14,829 nucleotides of DNA from Ahrensia sp. (GTDB lineage: Bacteria; Pseudomonadota; Alphaproteobacteria; Rhizobiales; Rhizobiaceae), in assembly GCA_002698425.1 (NCBI GenBank), contig NZXU01000004.1:1-14829 (forward strand). Reading direction: 5' to 3'. The first letter of the stretch is position 1. Each line of letters begins with the position of its first letter. Under the pieces are notes generated by a model that worked only from the letters and a program-made list of their open reading frames with translations, had not been told where the DNA came from and ran no database searches. Both the position numbers and the translations under genes were made by a program. Below, in pieces: positions 1 through 5,465 of the stretch.

Positions 1-16
1 ACGATGGAGCCCTCAA

Positions 17-202
17 ATGCAGCACGATCTTTCCCTCGCCCAGAAACACGCCTGGAACCTCGCCCGCACCCTCATGACTCCGATTGTCCTCTTCAAGTCC
101 AACGACGAATACGGCGTCCTTCCCGCCGACGAAGTCGAAGACGCCGAGATCGTCATCCTCTTCGAATACGATCCCTACACCGGCGGTCACTCGGTGCACT
201 GA
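17..202 (+). CDS. Small unknown acidic protein, 61 aa
   Basis: A 61-residue protein whose function I do not recognise. The ATG is preceded by GGAG at 6-9 with 7 bases of spacing, and the frame ends 26 bases before a strong terminator, so it looks like a complete translated unit rather than chance. It is acidic in its second half (ADEVEDAEIVILFEYDP) and has no signal peptide or membrane segment. One hydrophobic stretch, TPIVLFKS, is followed by YGVLPADE, which suggests a small mixed alpha/beta fold. It lies upstream of ardC in the same direction but is separated by a terminator and about 275 bases, so it is probably not co-transcribed with it. The window edge may hide the start of its operon. 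Confidence 0.75.
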   Translation: MQHDLSLAQKHAWNLARTLMTPIVLFKSNDEYGVLPADEVEDAEIVILFEYDPYTGGHSVH

Positions 203-227
203 CCGATCATTTCTCTCATCCCCTAGC

Positions 228-250
228 GGCGGCGCCTGGCGCCGCCTTTT
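228..250 (+). terminator. Rho-independent terminator after the 61-aa gene
   Basis: GGCGGCGCC at 228-236 and GGCGCCGCC at 238-246 are perfect inverted repeats around one T. In practice this is a 7-bp GC stem with a 5-base loop. It is followed at once by TTTT (247-250). It lies 25 bases after the stop codon of the upstream gene, the classic position for an intrinsic terminator. Confidence 0.85.
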
Positions 251-426
251 CGCTGCGCGTCTGCCCCGGTCGTGGTCCGTCCCGAGGAAGGTCCGGGCGG
301 AGCCGGCAGCAGCGGCAACGGCTTTGCCGTCCTCCACTCCGTTCCGGCCCTTCGCCTCCCCGCTGCGCTGTGCGCGACGGGGACCCGGCTCGGGTGCCGC
401 TCCTGCCTGCAGCCCCGCCGTTTTCG

Positions 427-471
427 GACTTCGTGACGGACCGCGATCGGAGCGGTCCCGAAGTCAGGAGG
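427..471 (+). promoter_or_regulatory. Bulged hairpin abutting the ardC ribosome binding site
   Basis: Two nested stems are visible. GACTTCG (427-433) pairs with CGAAGTC (459-465), and GGACCGC (438-444) pairs with GCGGTCC (452-458). A TGAC bulge lies on the 5' side and the loop is 7 bases. The outer stem ends directly at AGGAGG (466-471), which is 7 bases before the ardC ATG. All 14 pairs are perfect. The position suggests a role in translation of ardC or binding of a regulator, but that is inference. It is not followed by a T-run, so it is not an ordinary terminator. Confidence 0.55.
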
Positions 472-478
472 TCTGAAA

Positions 479-1408
479 ATGAAAAGGAAAGAGAAAAGCC
501 CGCGCGGCGATATCTATGCGCGGATAACCGAGACGATCGTCGCCGATCTGGAAAAAGGCGTCCGGCCCTGGATGAAACTCTGGAGCGCGAGAGGGCTCGA
601 AGGCCGGATCACGCGGCCGCTCAGACATACCGGCGAGCCCTATACAGGCATAAACGTGTTGCTGCTCTGGTCAGAGAGCCTCGCCCGAGGGTTCGAGGCG
701 CCGCTCTGGATGACATACCGGCAGGCCGGTCAGGTCGGTGCGCAGGTCCGCAAAGGCGAAACCGGCGCGACCGTAGTCTATGCCAGCCGCTTCACCAAGA
801 CCGAAACGGATTCGCGAGGCGACGAGGTCGAGCGGGATATCCCGTTTCTCAAGACCTACACCGTCTTCAATTGCGATCAGATCGATGGATTGCCGGAGCA
901 TTATTATCACCGGCCGGACAAGATCATCGATCCGGTGTCACGGATCGAACATGCCGACCGCTTCTTCGAGAATACCGGTGCGGTGATCCGCCATGGTGGC
1001 ACGAAAGCCTTCTTCGCATCCTCGAGCGATCACATACAGATGCCGCCCTTCGAGAGCTTCCGGGATGCGGAATCCTACGTGGCTGTCCTCAGCCATGAGG
1101 CAACCCATTGGACTGCGCCAGCGCATCGCGTGGGTCGCGATCTCTCACGCTATCACAAGGATCCCACGGAGCGCGCCCGCGAAGAACTCATCGCCGAGCT
1201 TGGAAGCTGCTTCTTATGTGCCGACCTTGGCATTGTCCCGGAGCTCGAGCCTCGCCCGGATCACGCCAGCTACCTTCAGTCGTGGCTTTCGATCCTGAAG
1301 GACGACAGACGGGCGATTTTTCAGGCAGCAGCCCATGCGCAGCGCGCGGTGACCTATCTCCACGGTCTTCAGCCCGCACAGCTTAGTGAAGAGCGGGAGG
1401 CGGCCTGA
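479..1408 (+). CDS. ardC: ArdC-family antirestriction protein (zincin metallopeptidase)
   Basis: A 309-residue protein of the ArdC type. The N-terminal half (about 1-130) matches the ArdC ssDNA-binding domain in style, opening with DIYARITETIVADLEKGVRPW and later TGINVLLLWSE and KGETGATVVYAS. The C-terminal half is a zincin-like peptidase domain with HEATH at about 206-210 and EELIAELGS at about 235-243, which supply the usual zinc ligands and catalytic Glu. Length is normal for the family. ArdC of plasmid pSa binds single-stranded DNA and protects incoming plasmid DNA from restriction. The start is fixed by AGGAGG 7 bases upstream. In rhizobial plasmids it is commonly found beside DUF736 genes, as here. 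It reads away from the 61-aa gene and has its own leader with a strong hairpin. Confidence 0.95.
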   Translation: MKRKEKSPRGDIYARITETIVADLEKGVRPWMKLWSARGLEGRITRPLRHTGEPYTGINVLLLWSESLARGFEAPLWMTYRQAGQVGAQVRKGETGATVVYASRFTKTETDSRGDEVERDIPFLKTYTVFNCDQIDGLPEHYYHRPDKIIDPVSRIEHADRFFENTGAVIRHGGTKAFFASSSDHIQMPPFESFRDAESYVAVLSHEATHWTAPAHRVGRDLSRYHKDPTERAREELIAELGSCFLCADLGIVPELEPRPDHASYLQSWLSILKDDRRAIFQAAAHAQRAVTYLHGLQPAQLSEEREAA

Positions 1409-1454
1409 TCTCTCCCTCTCGAATGCAGGTGCGGAGGGCGGCCCGCCCTCTGCC

Positions 1455-1541
1455 ATTCGCCTGCGCGCGCTATCGCTCGACGCCGGCGTTCAGTCGACGG
1501 CACTCGCCCTGATGGCGGCCCATGGCGCGGTCGGGCCCATG
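1455..1541 (+). pseudogene. N-terminal relic of a PP-loop ATPase / PAPS-reductase-like gene
   Basis: About 29 codons read IRLRALSLDAGVQSTALALM and continue AAHGAVGPM. This resembles the N-terminal PP-loop (usually SLGAGVQST) of phosphoadenosine-phosphosulfate-reductase-like proteins carried by phages and rhizobial plasmids. The first loop glycine is replaced by aspartate. Similarity ends abruptly after GPM, where the family continues with its DxxW/E nucleotide-handling segment. The frame stays open downstream, but the residues there are arginine-rich and look like non-coding DNA. No good start codon with a ribosome site precedes it. I read it as the stump of a gene lost by deletion. Identification rests on this short motif only. 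Confidence 0.5.
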
Positions 1542-1906
1542 ACTGTAACCATCGATCGCGACGATGGCCCACGACGACGGAGCAGCTGCGCCACCTGTCT
1601 GCCCACATCACGAGGTGCCAGAGCAGAACCCCGGCAACAGCCGCGCAAGCTTGCAGCGGAACGTCACATTCGGACAGGTGCCTGTTCTTTCTTTTCCGGT
1701 CGCGCGTCCGGTCACCGGAGACGCGGTGAGGCTGGCTCAGATCACGTGGATGCCAGATGCATCAATCATTCTGCCTTGAACTGTGCCTGGTTCGATCTGC
1801 CGATTGTTCACCCGTTGCGGGGCCGGCAGTCGACGCGTTCGCCACGTCTTGGCCCATTCCTTTTTCCGTCGTATCTCATGGAGCTCGCCCAACGCGGTCT
1901 CGATTT
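1542..1906. other. Gene-free stretch between the PP-loop relic and leader A
   Basis: I see no credible gene here on either strand. Open frames exist, but their translations are rich in Arg, Pro and Ser, lack ribosome binding sites and resemble no family I know. The only structure worth noting is an imperfect hairpin, GCGTCCGG (1704-1711) with CCGGA-GA-CGC (1715-1724). This is probably decayed coding DNA from the lost gene. Confidence 0.5.
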
Positions 1907-2096
1907 GGCATGTCTGACCGGCAACCGGCTTCGCCTCGCTCGGCTTGTCGCAACGGCGGGTCGAAACTTTCTTCCCCTGCCGGCTGCGCCGCCATTCCTC
2001 GCGAGACAAGAAAGCCCCGTCCCGCCGTCCTTCATTTCATTGCGGTCCCTTCGGGATGCGCGCCGATCGTTTCCGATCTCTTCGACAGCCATCGAG
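1907..2096 (+). repeat. Leader repeat, copy A (diverged, hairpin-rich)
   Basis: This stretch aligns by eye with 3661-3829 (copy B). Both carry GTCTGAC, then TTCTTCCCCTGC (1969-1980 here), a CGGCTGCGCCG stem-loop, ATTCCTCGC, (A/G)GACAA, CCGCCGTCCT, GGGATGC and finally ATCGAG. The spacing is nearly the same, with small insertions and substitutions. Copy B directly precedes a DUF736 gene, so copy A presumably once led a similar plus-strand gene. The similarity stops at 2096, immediately before the IS110-family element. That suggests the element inserted in the leader or its gene and cut the leader off. Confidence 0.6.
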
Positions 2097-2099
2097 ATC

Positions 2100-3590
2100 C
2101 TATGAGTAATGGTGGCGACCTGCTTTGATGCTGCAGTCGTTGTTGGCCGTTGCGGAAAGGAGCAGGAAGATGACGCAGAACAAACACGCAGGCAAATCGA
2201 CATACGAAAACCTTCATACGATCTACGTATCCATTGAGCTGAGCAAGAAAACCTGGCTGATCACGTCGATCTCGCCCGGCGCTGGCGAGAAACTGTCTCG
2301 CCACAGCGTTCCTGGCGGTGATATTGCAGGGCTGCTTGCTCGCTTGGCGCAGCTGAAACAGAAAGCCCGCGACCGAACTGGCCAGGACTATCCGTTCGTC
2401 ACCATCCAGGAGGCCGGTCTCGACGGTTTCTGGGTGCACAGGGTTCTCGAAGCCGAAGGCCACGAAAGCCATGTCGTTGATGCGGCATCGATCGCGACAT
2501 CCCGACGCAGACGAAGGGTCAAGACAGATCGGCTCGACGGCGAAACCATGATCCGGGCGCTGCTCGCTTTCAAGCGCGGCGAACCGCGGGTCTGCTCGAT
2601 GCTGAGCGTGCCAACACCTTTCGAGGAAGACCGTCGCCGGATCGTTCGCGAACGCAAGGTTCTGATGGAGGAGCGCATCCGGCACAGCAACCGGATCAAG
2701 GGCCTGCTCTTCTCGCAGGGGATCAGGGGCTACGATCCTCTGCGCCGGGACCGTCGCGAGCGCCTGGAAACGCTGCGTACCGGTGACGGGCGGGAACTCC
2801 CGGTGCATCTGAAAAGCCAGGTCTTGCGGGAGCTCGACCGGATGGAAATGCTGCTCGACCAGATCAAGGCGGTCGAAGCCGAGCGGGACGCCATGCTTGC
2901 TGAAGAACAGCGGTCAGCACGCGAAGTGGTCATGCTGACGAAGGTGGTCGGCATCGGACCGGAATTTGCCGCTGTGCTCTGGGGCGAAGGCCTGTTCCGC
3001 CACTTCGACAACCGCCGACAGGTGGCAGCCTATGCCGGACTGGCGCCGACACCATGGCAAAGCGGATCGATCGACAGGGAACAAGGAATCGGTAAATCCG
3101 GCAATCCTCGCCTCCGATCGACGCTGCTGGAGATGGCCTGGCTGTGGCTGCGGCACCAACCCGCTTCCGAACTCAGTCGCTGGTTCAACGAGCGCGTTGC
3201 CCAGAATGGCGGCCGCTTCAAGAAAGTGATGATCACAGCACTGGCGCGCAAGCTCGTCGTGGCTTTGTGGAAATACGTCACCGCCGGCGTAGTGATCGAA
3301 GGCGCGCGCGTCAGACCATGATGACGTGAGCGCGTAACAGTTCGGCCCGGGCCTGATCAGCCCCGCCGGAACCGGGTGGACGACCGCATTGCGGCATGGG
3401 TTAATCGCCGTCATCGAGACTGGTCTCGTCCCCTGAGCCTTTGCCGCCGCAGGCGGGATTATGGTGCGGCCGCTCGAGCGGCGACCGGATGTGAGGTTGA
3501 TACGTGCACAGGCGCGGATCAGGAAATGGGCTCAGACCTCTGGTTCACGCAGCGGGACCGATCGCGCCGTCCGTGTCGAATGCATGGCTG
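2100..3590 (+). mobile_element. IS110-family insertion sequence (ends approximate)
   Basis: The element contains one transposase gene (2170-3321). The left end is inferred at about 2097-2105, because similarity to leader copy B stops there. The right end is not visible by eye, since IS110 elements usually lack terminal inverted repeats and target duplications; I place it loosely between 3500 and 3600. There are about 70 bases before the gene and 200-270 bases after it, including a perfect 14-bp palindrome, GCCGCTCGAGCGGC at 3469-3482. A short 5' end with a long 3' tail is the arrangement of the IS1111 subgroup, where the guiding bridge RNA is encoded downstream of the transposase. Confidence 0.5.
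2170..3321 (+). CDS. IS110-family transposase, 383 aa
   Basis: A full-length IS110-type recombinase. The N-terminal RuvC-like DEDD domain (about 15-150) shows YVSIELSKKTW, then EAGLDGFWVHRVL, then KTDRLDGETMIRAL, which carry the acidic residues. A helical linker with LLFSQGI follows. The C-terminal transposase_20 domain contains VVGIGPEFAAVLWGE, NRRQVAAYAGLAPTPWQSGS and GKSGNPRLRSTLLEMAW, including the conserved serine region. These enzymes move DNA using a DEDD/serine mechanism guided by an element-encoded bridge RNA. I chose the ATG at 2170 because AGGAG lies 7 bases upstream; an in-frame start at 2125 has no such site. The reading frame is intact, so the element may be active. Subgroup assignment (IS1111-like) is inference from the layout of the element. 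Confidence 0.93.
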   Translation: MTQNKHAGKSTYENLHTIYVSIELSKKTWLITSISPGAGEKLSRHSVPGGDIAGLLARLAQLKQKARDRTGQDYPFVTIQEAGLDGFWVHRVLEAEGHESHVVDAASIATSRRRRRVKTDRLDGETMIRALLAFKRGEPRVCSMLSVPTPFEEDRRRIVRERKVLMEERIRHSNRIKGLLFSQGIRGYDPLRRDRRERLETLRTGDGRELPVHLKSQVLRELDRMEMLLDQIKAVEAERDAMLAEEQRSAREVVMLTKVVGIGPEFAAVLWGEGLFRHFDNRRQVAAYAGLAPTPWQSGSIDREQGIGKSGNPRLRSTLLEMAWLWLRHQPASELSRWFNERVAQNGGRFKKVMITALARKLVVALWKYVTAGVVIEGARVRP

Positions 3591-3660
3591 ACAGTCCGTA
3601 AGCCGGTGTTCTTCCCCTGGGATTGATGCCGGAACCTCCCTGAACGGCCTCTCTTCTGGC
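3322..3660. other. Non-coding tail of the IS110 element and its right flank
   Basis: About 340 bases with no convincing gene. It begins just after the transposase stop codon and holds several inverted repeats, the clearest being GCCGCTCGAGCGGC (3469-3482). The first 200 bases or more should belong to the insertion sequence and are the expected place for a bridge RNA in IS1111-type elements. The exact junction with plasmid DNA is not visible. Confidence 0.45.
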
Positions 3661-3873
3661 TGGTCTGACACCGGTCCGACCTTTGCCTGCAACGGCTCTG
3701 CCAACCTTCTTCCCCTGCGGCTGCGCCGCATTCCTCGCTGGACAACAAGCTTGGCTGCCGCCGTCCTCCGCTGACGCTGCGGCCCATGGGATGCAGTCGG
3801 ACGGATCGTCGTCTCACGACCGCTATCGAGGCCGCACAGGGCGGCTCCGAACAACCAAGTCAGGAGAACGACA
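3661..3873 (+). promoter_or_regulatory. Leader repeat, copy B, upstream of the first DUF736 gene
   Basis: A 213-base leader, partly duplicated as copy A at 1907-2096. It contains several small perfect stem-loops: TGCGGC-TGC-GCCGCA (3716-3730), GTCGT-CTC-ACGAC (3808-3820) and GCCGC-ACAGG-GCGGC (3831-3845). It ends in AGGAG at 3862-3866, 7 bases before the DUF736 start. The motif AAGTCAGGAG just before the gene also occurs directly before ardC (461-470). No clear sigma-70 style -35/-10 pair stands out. A regulatory or early-expression role is inference from conservation, structure and position. Confidence 0.5.
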
Positions 3874-4200
3874 ATGGCTACCATCGGAAACTTCCAGCAG
3901 GCCGGCGACAACGAGTTCAACGGCGAGATCGTCACCCTTTCCCTCCAGGCCAAGAAGGTCCGTATCGTTCCCGATACGCGCGCCAGCGGCGAAAACGCTC
4001 CCAGCCACCGCGTCTTCGTGGGCCGGGTCGAAATCGGAGCCGCCTGGTCCAAACAGTCCAACGAGGGCCGTAACTACCTGGGTCTCAAGCTTGACGATCC
4101 GAGCTTCACCGCACCGATCTATGCCAACCTCGTCGAGGACGAAGACGGACAGAGCCACAGCCTTATCTGGTCACGACCGAACCGTCGCAACGGCGACTGA
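3874..4200 (+). CDS. DUF736 family protein, first copy (108 aa)
   Basis: A typical DUF736 protein: it starts MATIGNFQQAGDNEFNGEI, has the central VGRVEIGAAWSKQSNEGRNY, and ends with the family signature LDDPSFTAPIYANL followed by SLIWSRPNRRNGD. The fold is small and beta-rich, without signal peptide or membrane segments, so it should be cytoplasmic. The biochemical role of DUF736 is not established. The family is frequent on rhizobial and other alphaproteobacterial plasmids and elements near ardC and transfer genes. The start is set by AGGAG 7 bases upstream. It has a long structured leader (copy B) and is followed by a strong hairpin, so it is probably its own transcription unit. It is paralogous to the two downstream copies. 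Confidence 0.95.
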   Translation: MATIGNFQQAGDNEFNGEIVTLSLQAKKVRIVPDTRASGENAPSHRVFVGRVEIGAAWSKQSNEGRNYLGLKLDDPSFTAPIYANLVEDEDGQSHSLIWSRPNRRNGD

Positions 4201-4213
4201 CGAACACCGAAAC

Positions 4214-4238
4214 GACGCTCCGCACTTGGCGGGGCGTC
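4214..4238 (+). terminator. Hairpin after the first DUF736 gene
   Basis: GACGCTCCGC (4214-4223) pairs with GCGGGGCGTC (4229-4238) over a 5-base loop, with one G:T wobble. It begins 13 bases after the stop codon. There is no T-run after it, so it may act as an attenuator or mRNA 3'-end stabiliser rather than a full terminator. Its GCTCC/GGGGC core, with the same wobble, recurs after both other DUF736 copies. Confidence 0.6.
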
Positions 4239-4297
4239 ATCCGGAACCCGCCGCTCAGCAGCTCAGAAACACAGCTTGACGAGTGGTTCCTCATGTG

Positions 4298-4318
4298 AGG
4301 CCGCGATGGGCGCGGCCT
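4298..4318 (+). promoter_or_regulatory. Hairpin upstream of the second DUF736 gene
   Basis: AGGCCGCG (4298-4305) and CGCGGCCT (4311-4318) form a perfect 8-bp stem with loop ATGGG. It ends 10 bases before AGGAG (4329-4333) and 22 bases before the ATG. It could terminate read-through from the first DUF736 gene or regulate the second; the sequence alone does not decide. Confidence 0.5.
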
Positions 4319-4340
4319 GATACAGCAAAGGAGAAGACAA

Positions 4341-4637
4341 ATGGCTCAGATCGGCACTTTCACCCGCAACGAAGACGGCTCTTTCGCCGGAGTGATCAAG
4401 ACCCTCAACCTCAACATCAAGGCCCGCCTTGTCGTCGCCGAGAAGGAAAGCGAGAAGTCTCCCGACCTTCGCGCTTTGGCAGGCACCATCGAGATCGGTG
4501 CCGGCTGGAAGAAGACCGCCAAGGAAACCGGCCGGGAATATCACTCCGTCAAGCTCGACGATCCGAGCTTCCCCGCTCCGATCTACGCGAGCCTCGTGGA
4601 GACCGAGGACGGATACGCCCTCATCTGGTCGCGCTGA
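4341..4637 (+). CDS. DUF736 family protein, second copy (98 aa)
   Basis: Opens [20 protein letters not shown], continues [15 protein letters not shown], has [20 protein letters not shown] in the middle, and ends [14 protein letters not shown] then [10 protein letters not shown]. All family landmarks are present and the length is normal for DUF736. It is shorter than the first copy because it ends right at IWSR, without the PNRRNGD tail. AGGAG at 4329-4333, 7 bases upstream, fixes the start. It lies 140 bases after the first copy in the same direction with a hairpin between them, so it may be expressed separately. Function unknown. The divergence from copy one in the central part suggests an old duplication or separate acquisition. 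Confidence 0.95.
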   Translation: MAQIGTFTRNEDGSFAGVIKTLNLNIKARLVVAEKESEKSPDLRALAGTIEIGAGWKKTAKETGREYHSVKLDDPSFPAPIYASLVETEDGYALIWSR

Positions 4638-4653
4638 GGCGGCCACCCCGGAA

Positions 4654-4678
4654 GCGGCGCTCCACCTCGGGGCGCCGC
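4654..4678 (+). terminator. Hairpin after the second DUF736 gene
   Basis: GCGGCGCTCC (4654-4663) pairs with GGGGCGCCGC (4669-4678) across a 5-base loop, with one wobble pair. It starts 17 bases after the stop codon. It shares the GCTCC/GGGGC core with the hairpins after the other two DUF736 copies. No T-run follows. Confidence 0.6.
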
Positions 4679-4689
4679 GACCCTGCAAA

Positions 4690-4709
4690 AGGACACCCGA
4701 AAGTGTCCT
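4690..4709. repeat. Inverted repeat AGGACAC / GTGTCCT
   Basis: A perfect 7-bp inverted repeat (4690-4696 and 4703-4709) around the loop CCGAAA, only 12 bases after the preceding hairpin. It is less GC-rich than the terminator-like hairpins nearby and could be an operator or the trace of a mobile-element end near the damaged third DUF736 gene. Role unknown. Confidence 0.4.
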
Positions 4710-4772
4710 CCAGCGAATGACGAAGCCGGATCAACAGCTTGCGCTCTGAATGACAGTTGGCGGCTGACCTAA

Positions 4773-5057
4773 AATGAGTTCACCGGTCAGATCAAGACCC
4801 TCGCTCTCAACGTCAAAGCTCGCTTCGAGCGCATCGAAAATCCCTCCGAGAACGGACCCCACTTCCGCATCTACTCAAATGTAGTCGAACTGGGTGCCGC
4901 CTGGCAGAAGCAGGCCAGGCAGACCGAACGCGACTACCTCTCGGTCAAGCTGGACGACCCGAGCTTCCCCGCTCCGATCTACGCCACCCTGATCGAGGTG
5001 GAAGGTCAGGAAGGCCTGCAGCTCATCTGGTCCCGCCCCAACGGCAATCGGGACTGA
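4773..5057 (+). pseudogene. Third DUF736 copy, 5'-damaged
   Basis: From codon [18 protein letters not shown] onward the frame is a clean DUF736 protein: [20 protein letters not shown], then [14 protein letters not shown], then [14 protein letters not shown] and a stop. The start is missing, because a TAA (4770-4772) sits directly before the first matching codon and there is no in-frame start codon before or early within it. An ATG at 4750 in another frame reads M-T-V-G-G-stop, and LT-stop lies in the correct frame, so the first dozen codons appear to survive with a frameshift and a stop. A start with a ribosome site is not visible. The body of about 94 codons has no stops, so the damage looks recent. 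It is closest in ending (IWSRPN) to the first copy. Confidence 0.8.
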
Positions 5058-5065
5058 CCTCCACA

Positions 5066-5097
5066 GGCAAGGCTCCGCCGCAAGGCGGGGCCTTGCC
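5066..5097. terminator. Bidirectional terminator between DUF736-3 and the WGR gene
   Basis: GGCAAGGCTCCGCC (5066-5079) and GGCGGGGCCTTGCC (5084-5097) form a 14-bp stem with a GCAA tetraloop and a single wobble. It lies 8 bases after the DUF736-3 stop and 24 bases after the stop of the converging WGR gene. It can therefore serve both strands. It carries the same GCTCC/GGGGC core as the hairpins after the other DUF736 copies. Confidence 0.75.
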
Positions 5098-5121
5098 CAT
5101 GTCATCAGGCATCGTTCGCCT

Positions 5122-5382
5122 TCAACGCTTCGGTTGGCTGGAAAACGCGTCGCGATAGCCGCGGTGCCTCTTCTTGCGTTCCAGGCGCTTCATCGCTTGA
5201 TCGGCTTCCCCGCCTGTATCGAAAGTCTCGACCATCGACTGACCGCGTGTGCCGATCCGTCCCCAATCCCGCACCAGCGAGGCCCCGCCGAACAGTGTGG
5301 GCTGTATGGAAAGGCTGTAGAAGCGCTGCATGTTCTGTGACGGGTCGACGCGCCTGAGATGAACGGGACCGGGATTGCTCAT
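5122..5382 (-). CDS. Small WGR-domain protein (86 aa)
   Basis: The protein is almost entirely one WGR domain: HLRRVDPSQNMQRFYSLSIQ, then LFGGASLVRDWGRIGTRGQS, with the name-giving WGR at residues 40-42, and a basic helical end (AMKRLERKKRHRGYRDAF). WGR domains occur in PARPs, where they bind DNA ends, and in MolR-type and short stand-alone bacterial proteins that are frequent on rhizobial plasmids. In this short form no catalytic domain is attached, so DNA or nucleic-acid binding is the reasonable guess, not a demonstrated role. The ATG at 5382 gives the normal N-terminus, although the ribosome site is weak. It converges on the DUF736 cluster, and its own promoter should lie in the 83-base gap before the orphan gene upstream. 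Confidence 0.87.
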   Translation of the reverse strand: MSNPGPVHLRRVDPSQNMQRFYSLSIQPTLFGGASLVRDWGRIGTRGQSMVETFDTGGEADQAMKRLERKKRHRGYRDAFSSQPKR

Positions 5383-5465
5383 GGCATCGAGTCTCGCTTC
5401 CTTCGGAAGAGGCGTCCAACGAATTCCCTGAATCGTCGGGCACGGATCGATTCATGAAATTGATA

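Noticed and set aside
4..1098. Long open frame across the 61-aa gene, the ardC leader and ardC
   Set aside because: Its translation is dominated by Arg and Pro, it runs out of frame through ardC and a terminator, and it has no family features; it is a by-product of high GC.
1386..2105. 239-codon open frame after ardC
   Set aside because: Only the first part (1455-1541) resembles a protein family. The rest is Arg/Ser/Pro-rich, overlaps leader repeat A and lacks a ribosome site, so I annotate only the relic.
3683..4279. 198-codon open frame over leader B and DUF736-1
   Set aside because: It is out of frame with the clear DUF736 gene, and its translation is low-complexity Arg/Ser/Thr.
4774..4860. 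ATG at 4774 as a start for the third DUF736 copy
   Set aside because: This ATG is in a different frame from the DUF736 body and gives a Ser-rich peptide that soon stops.
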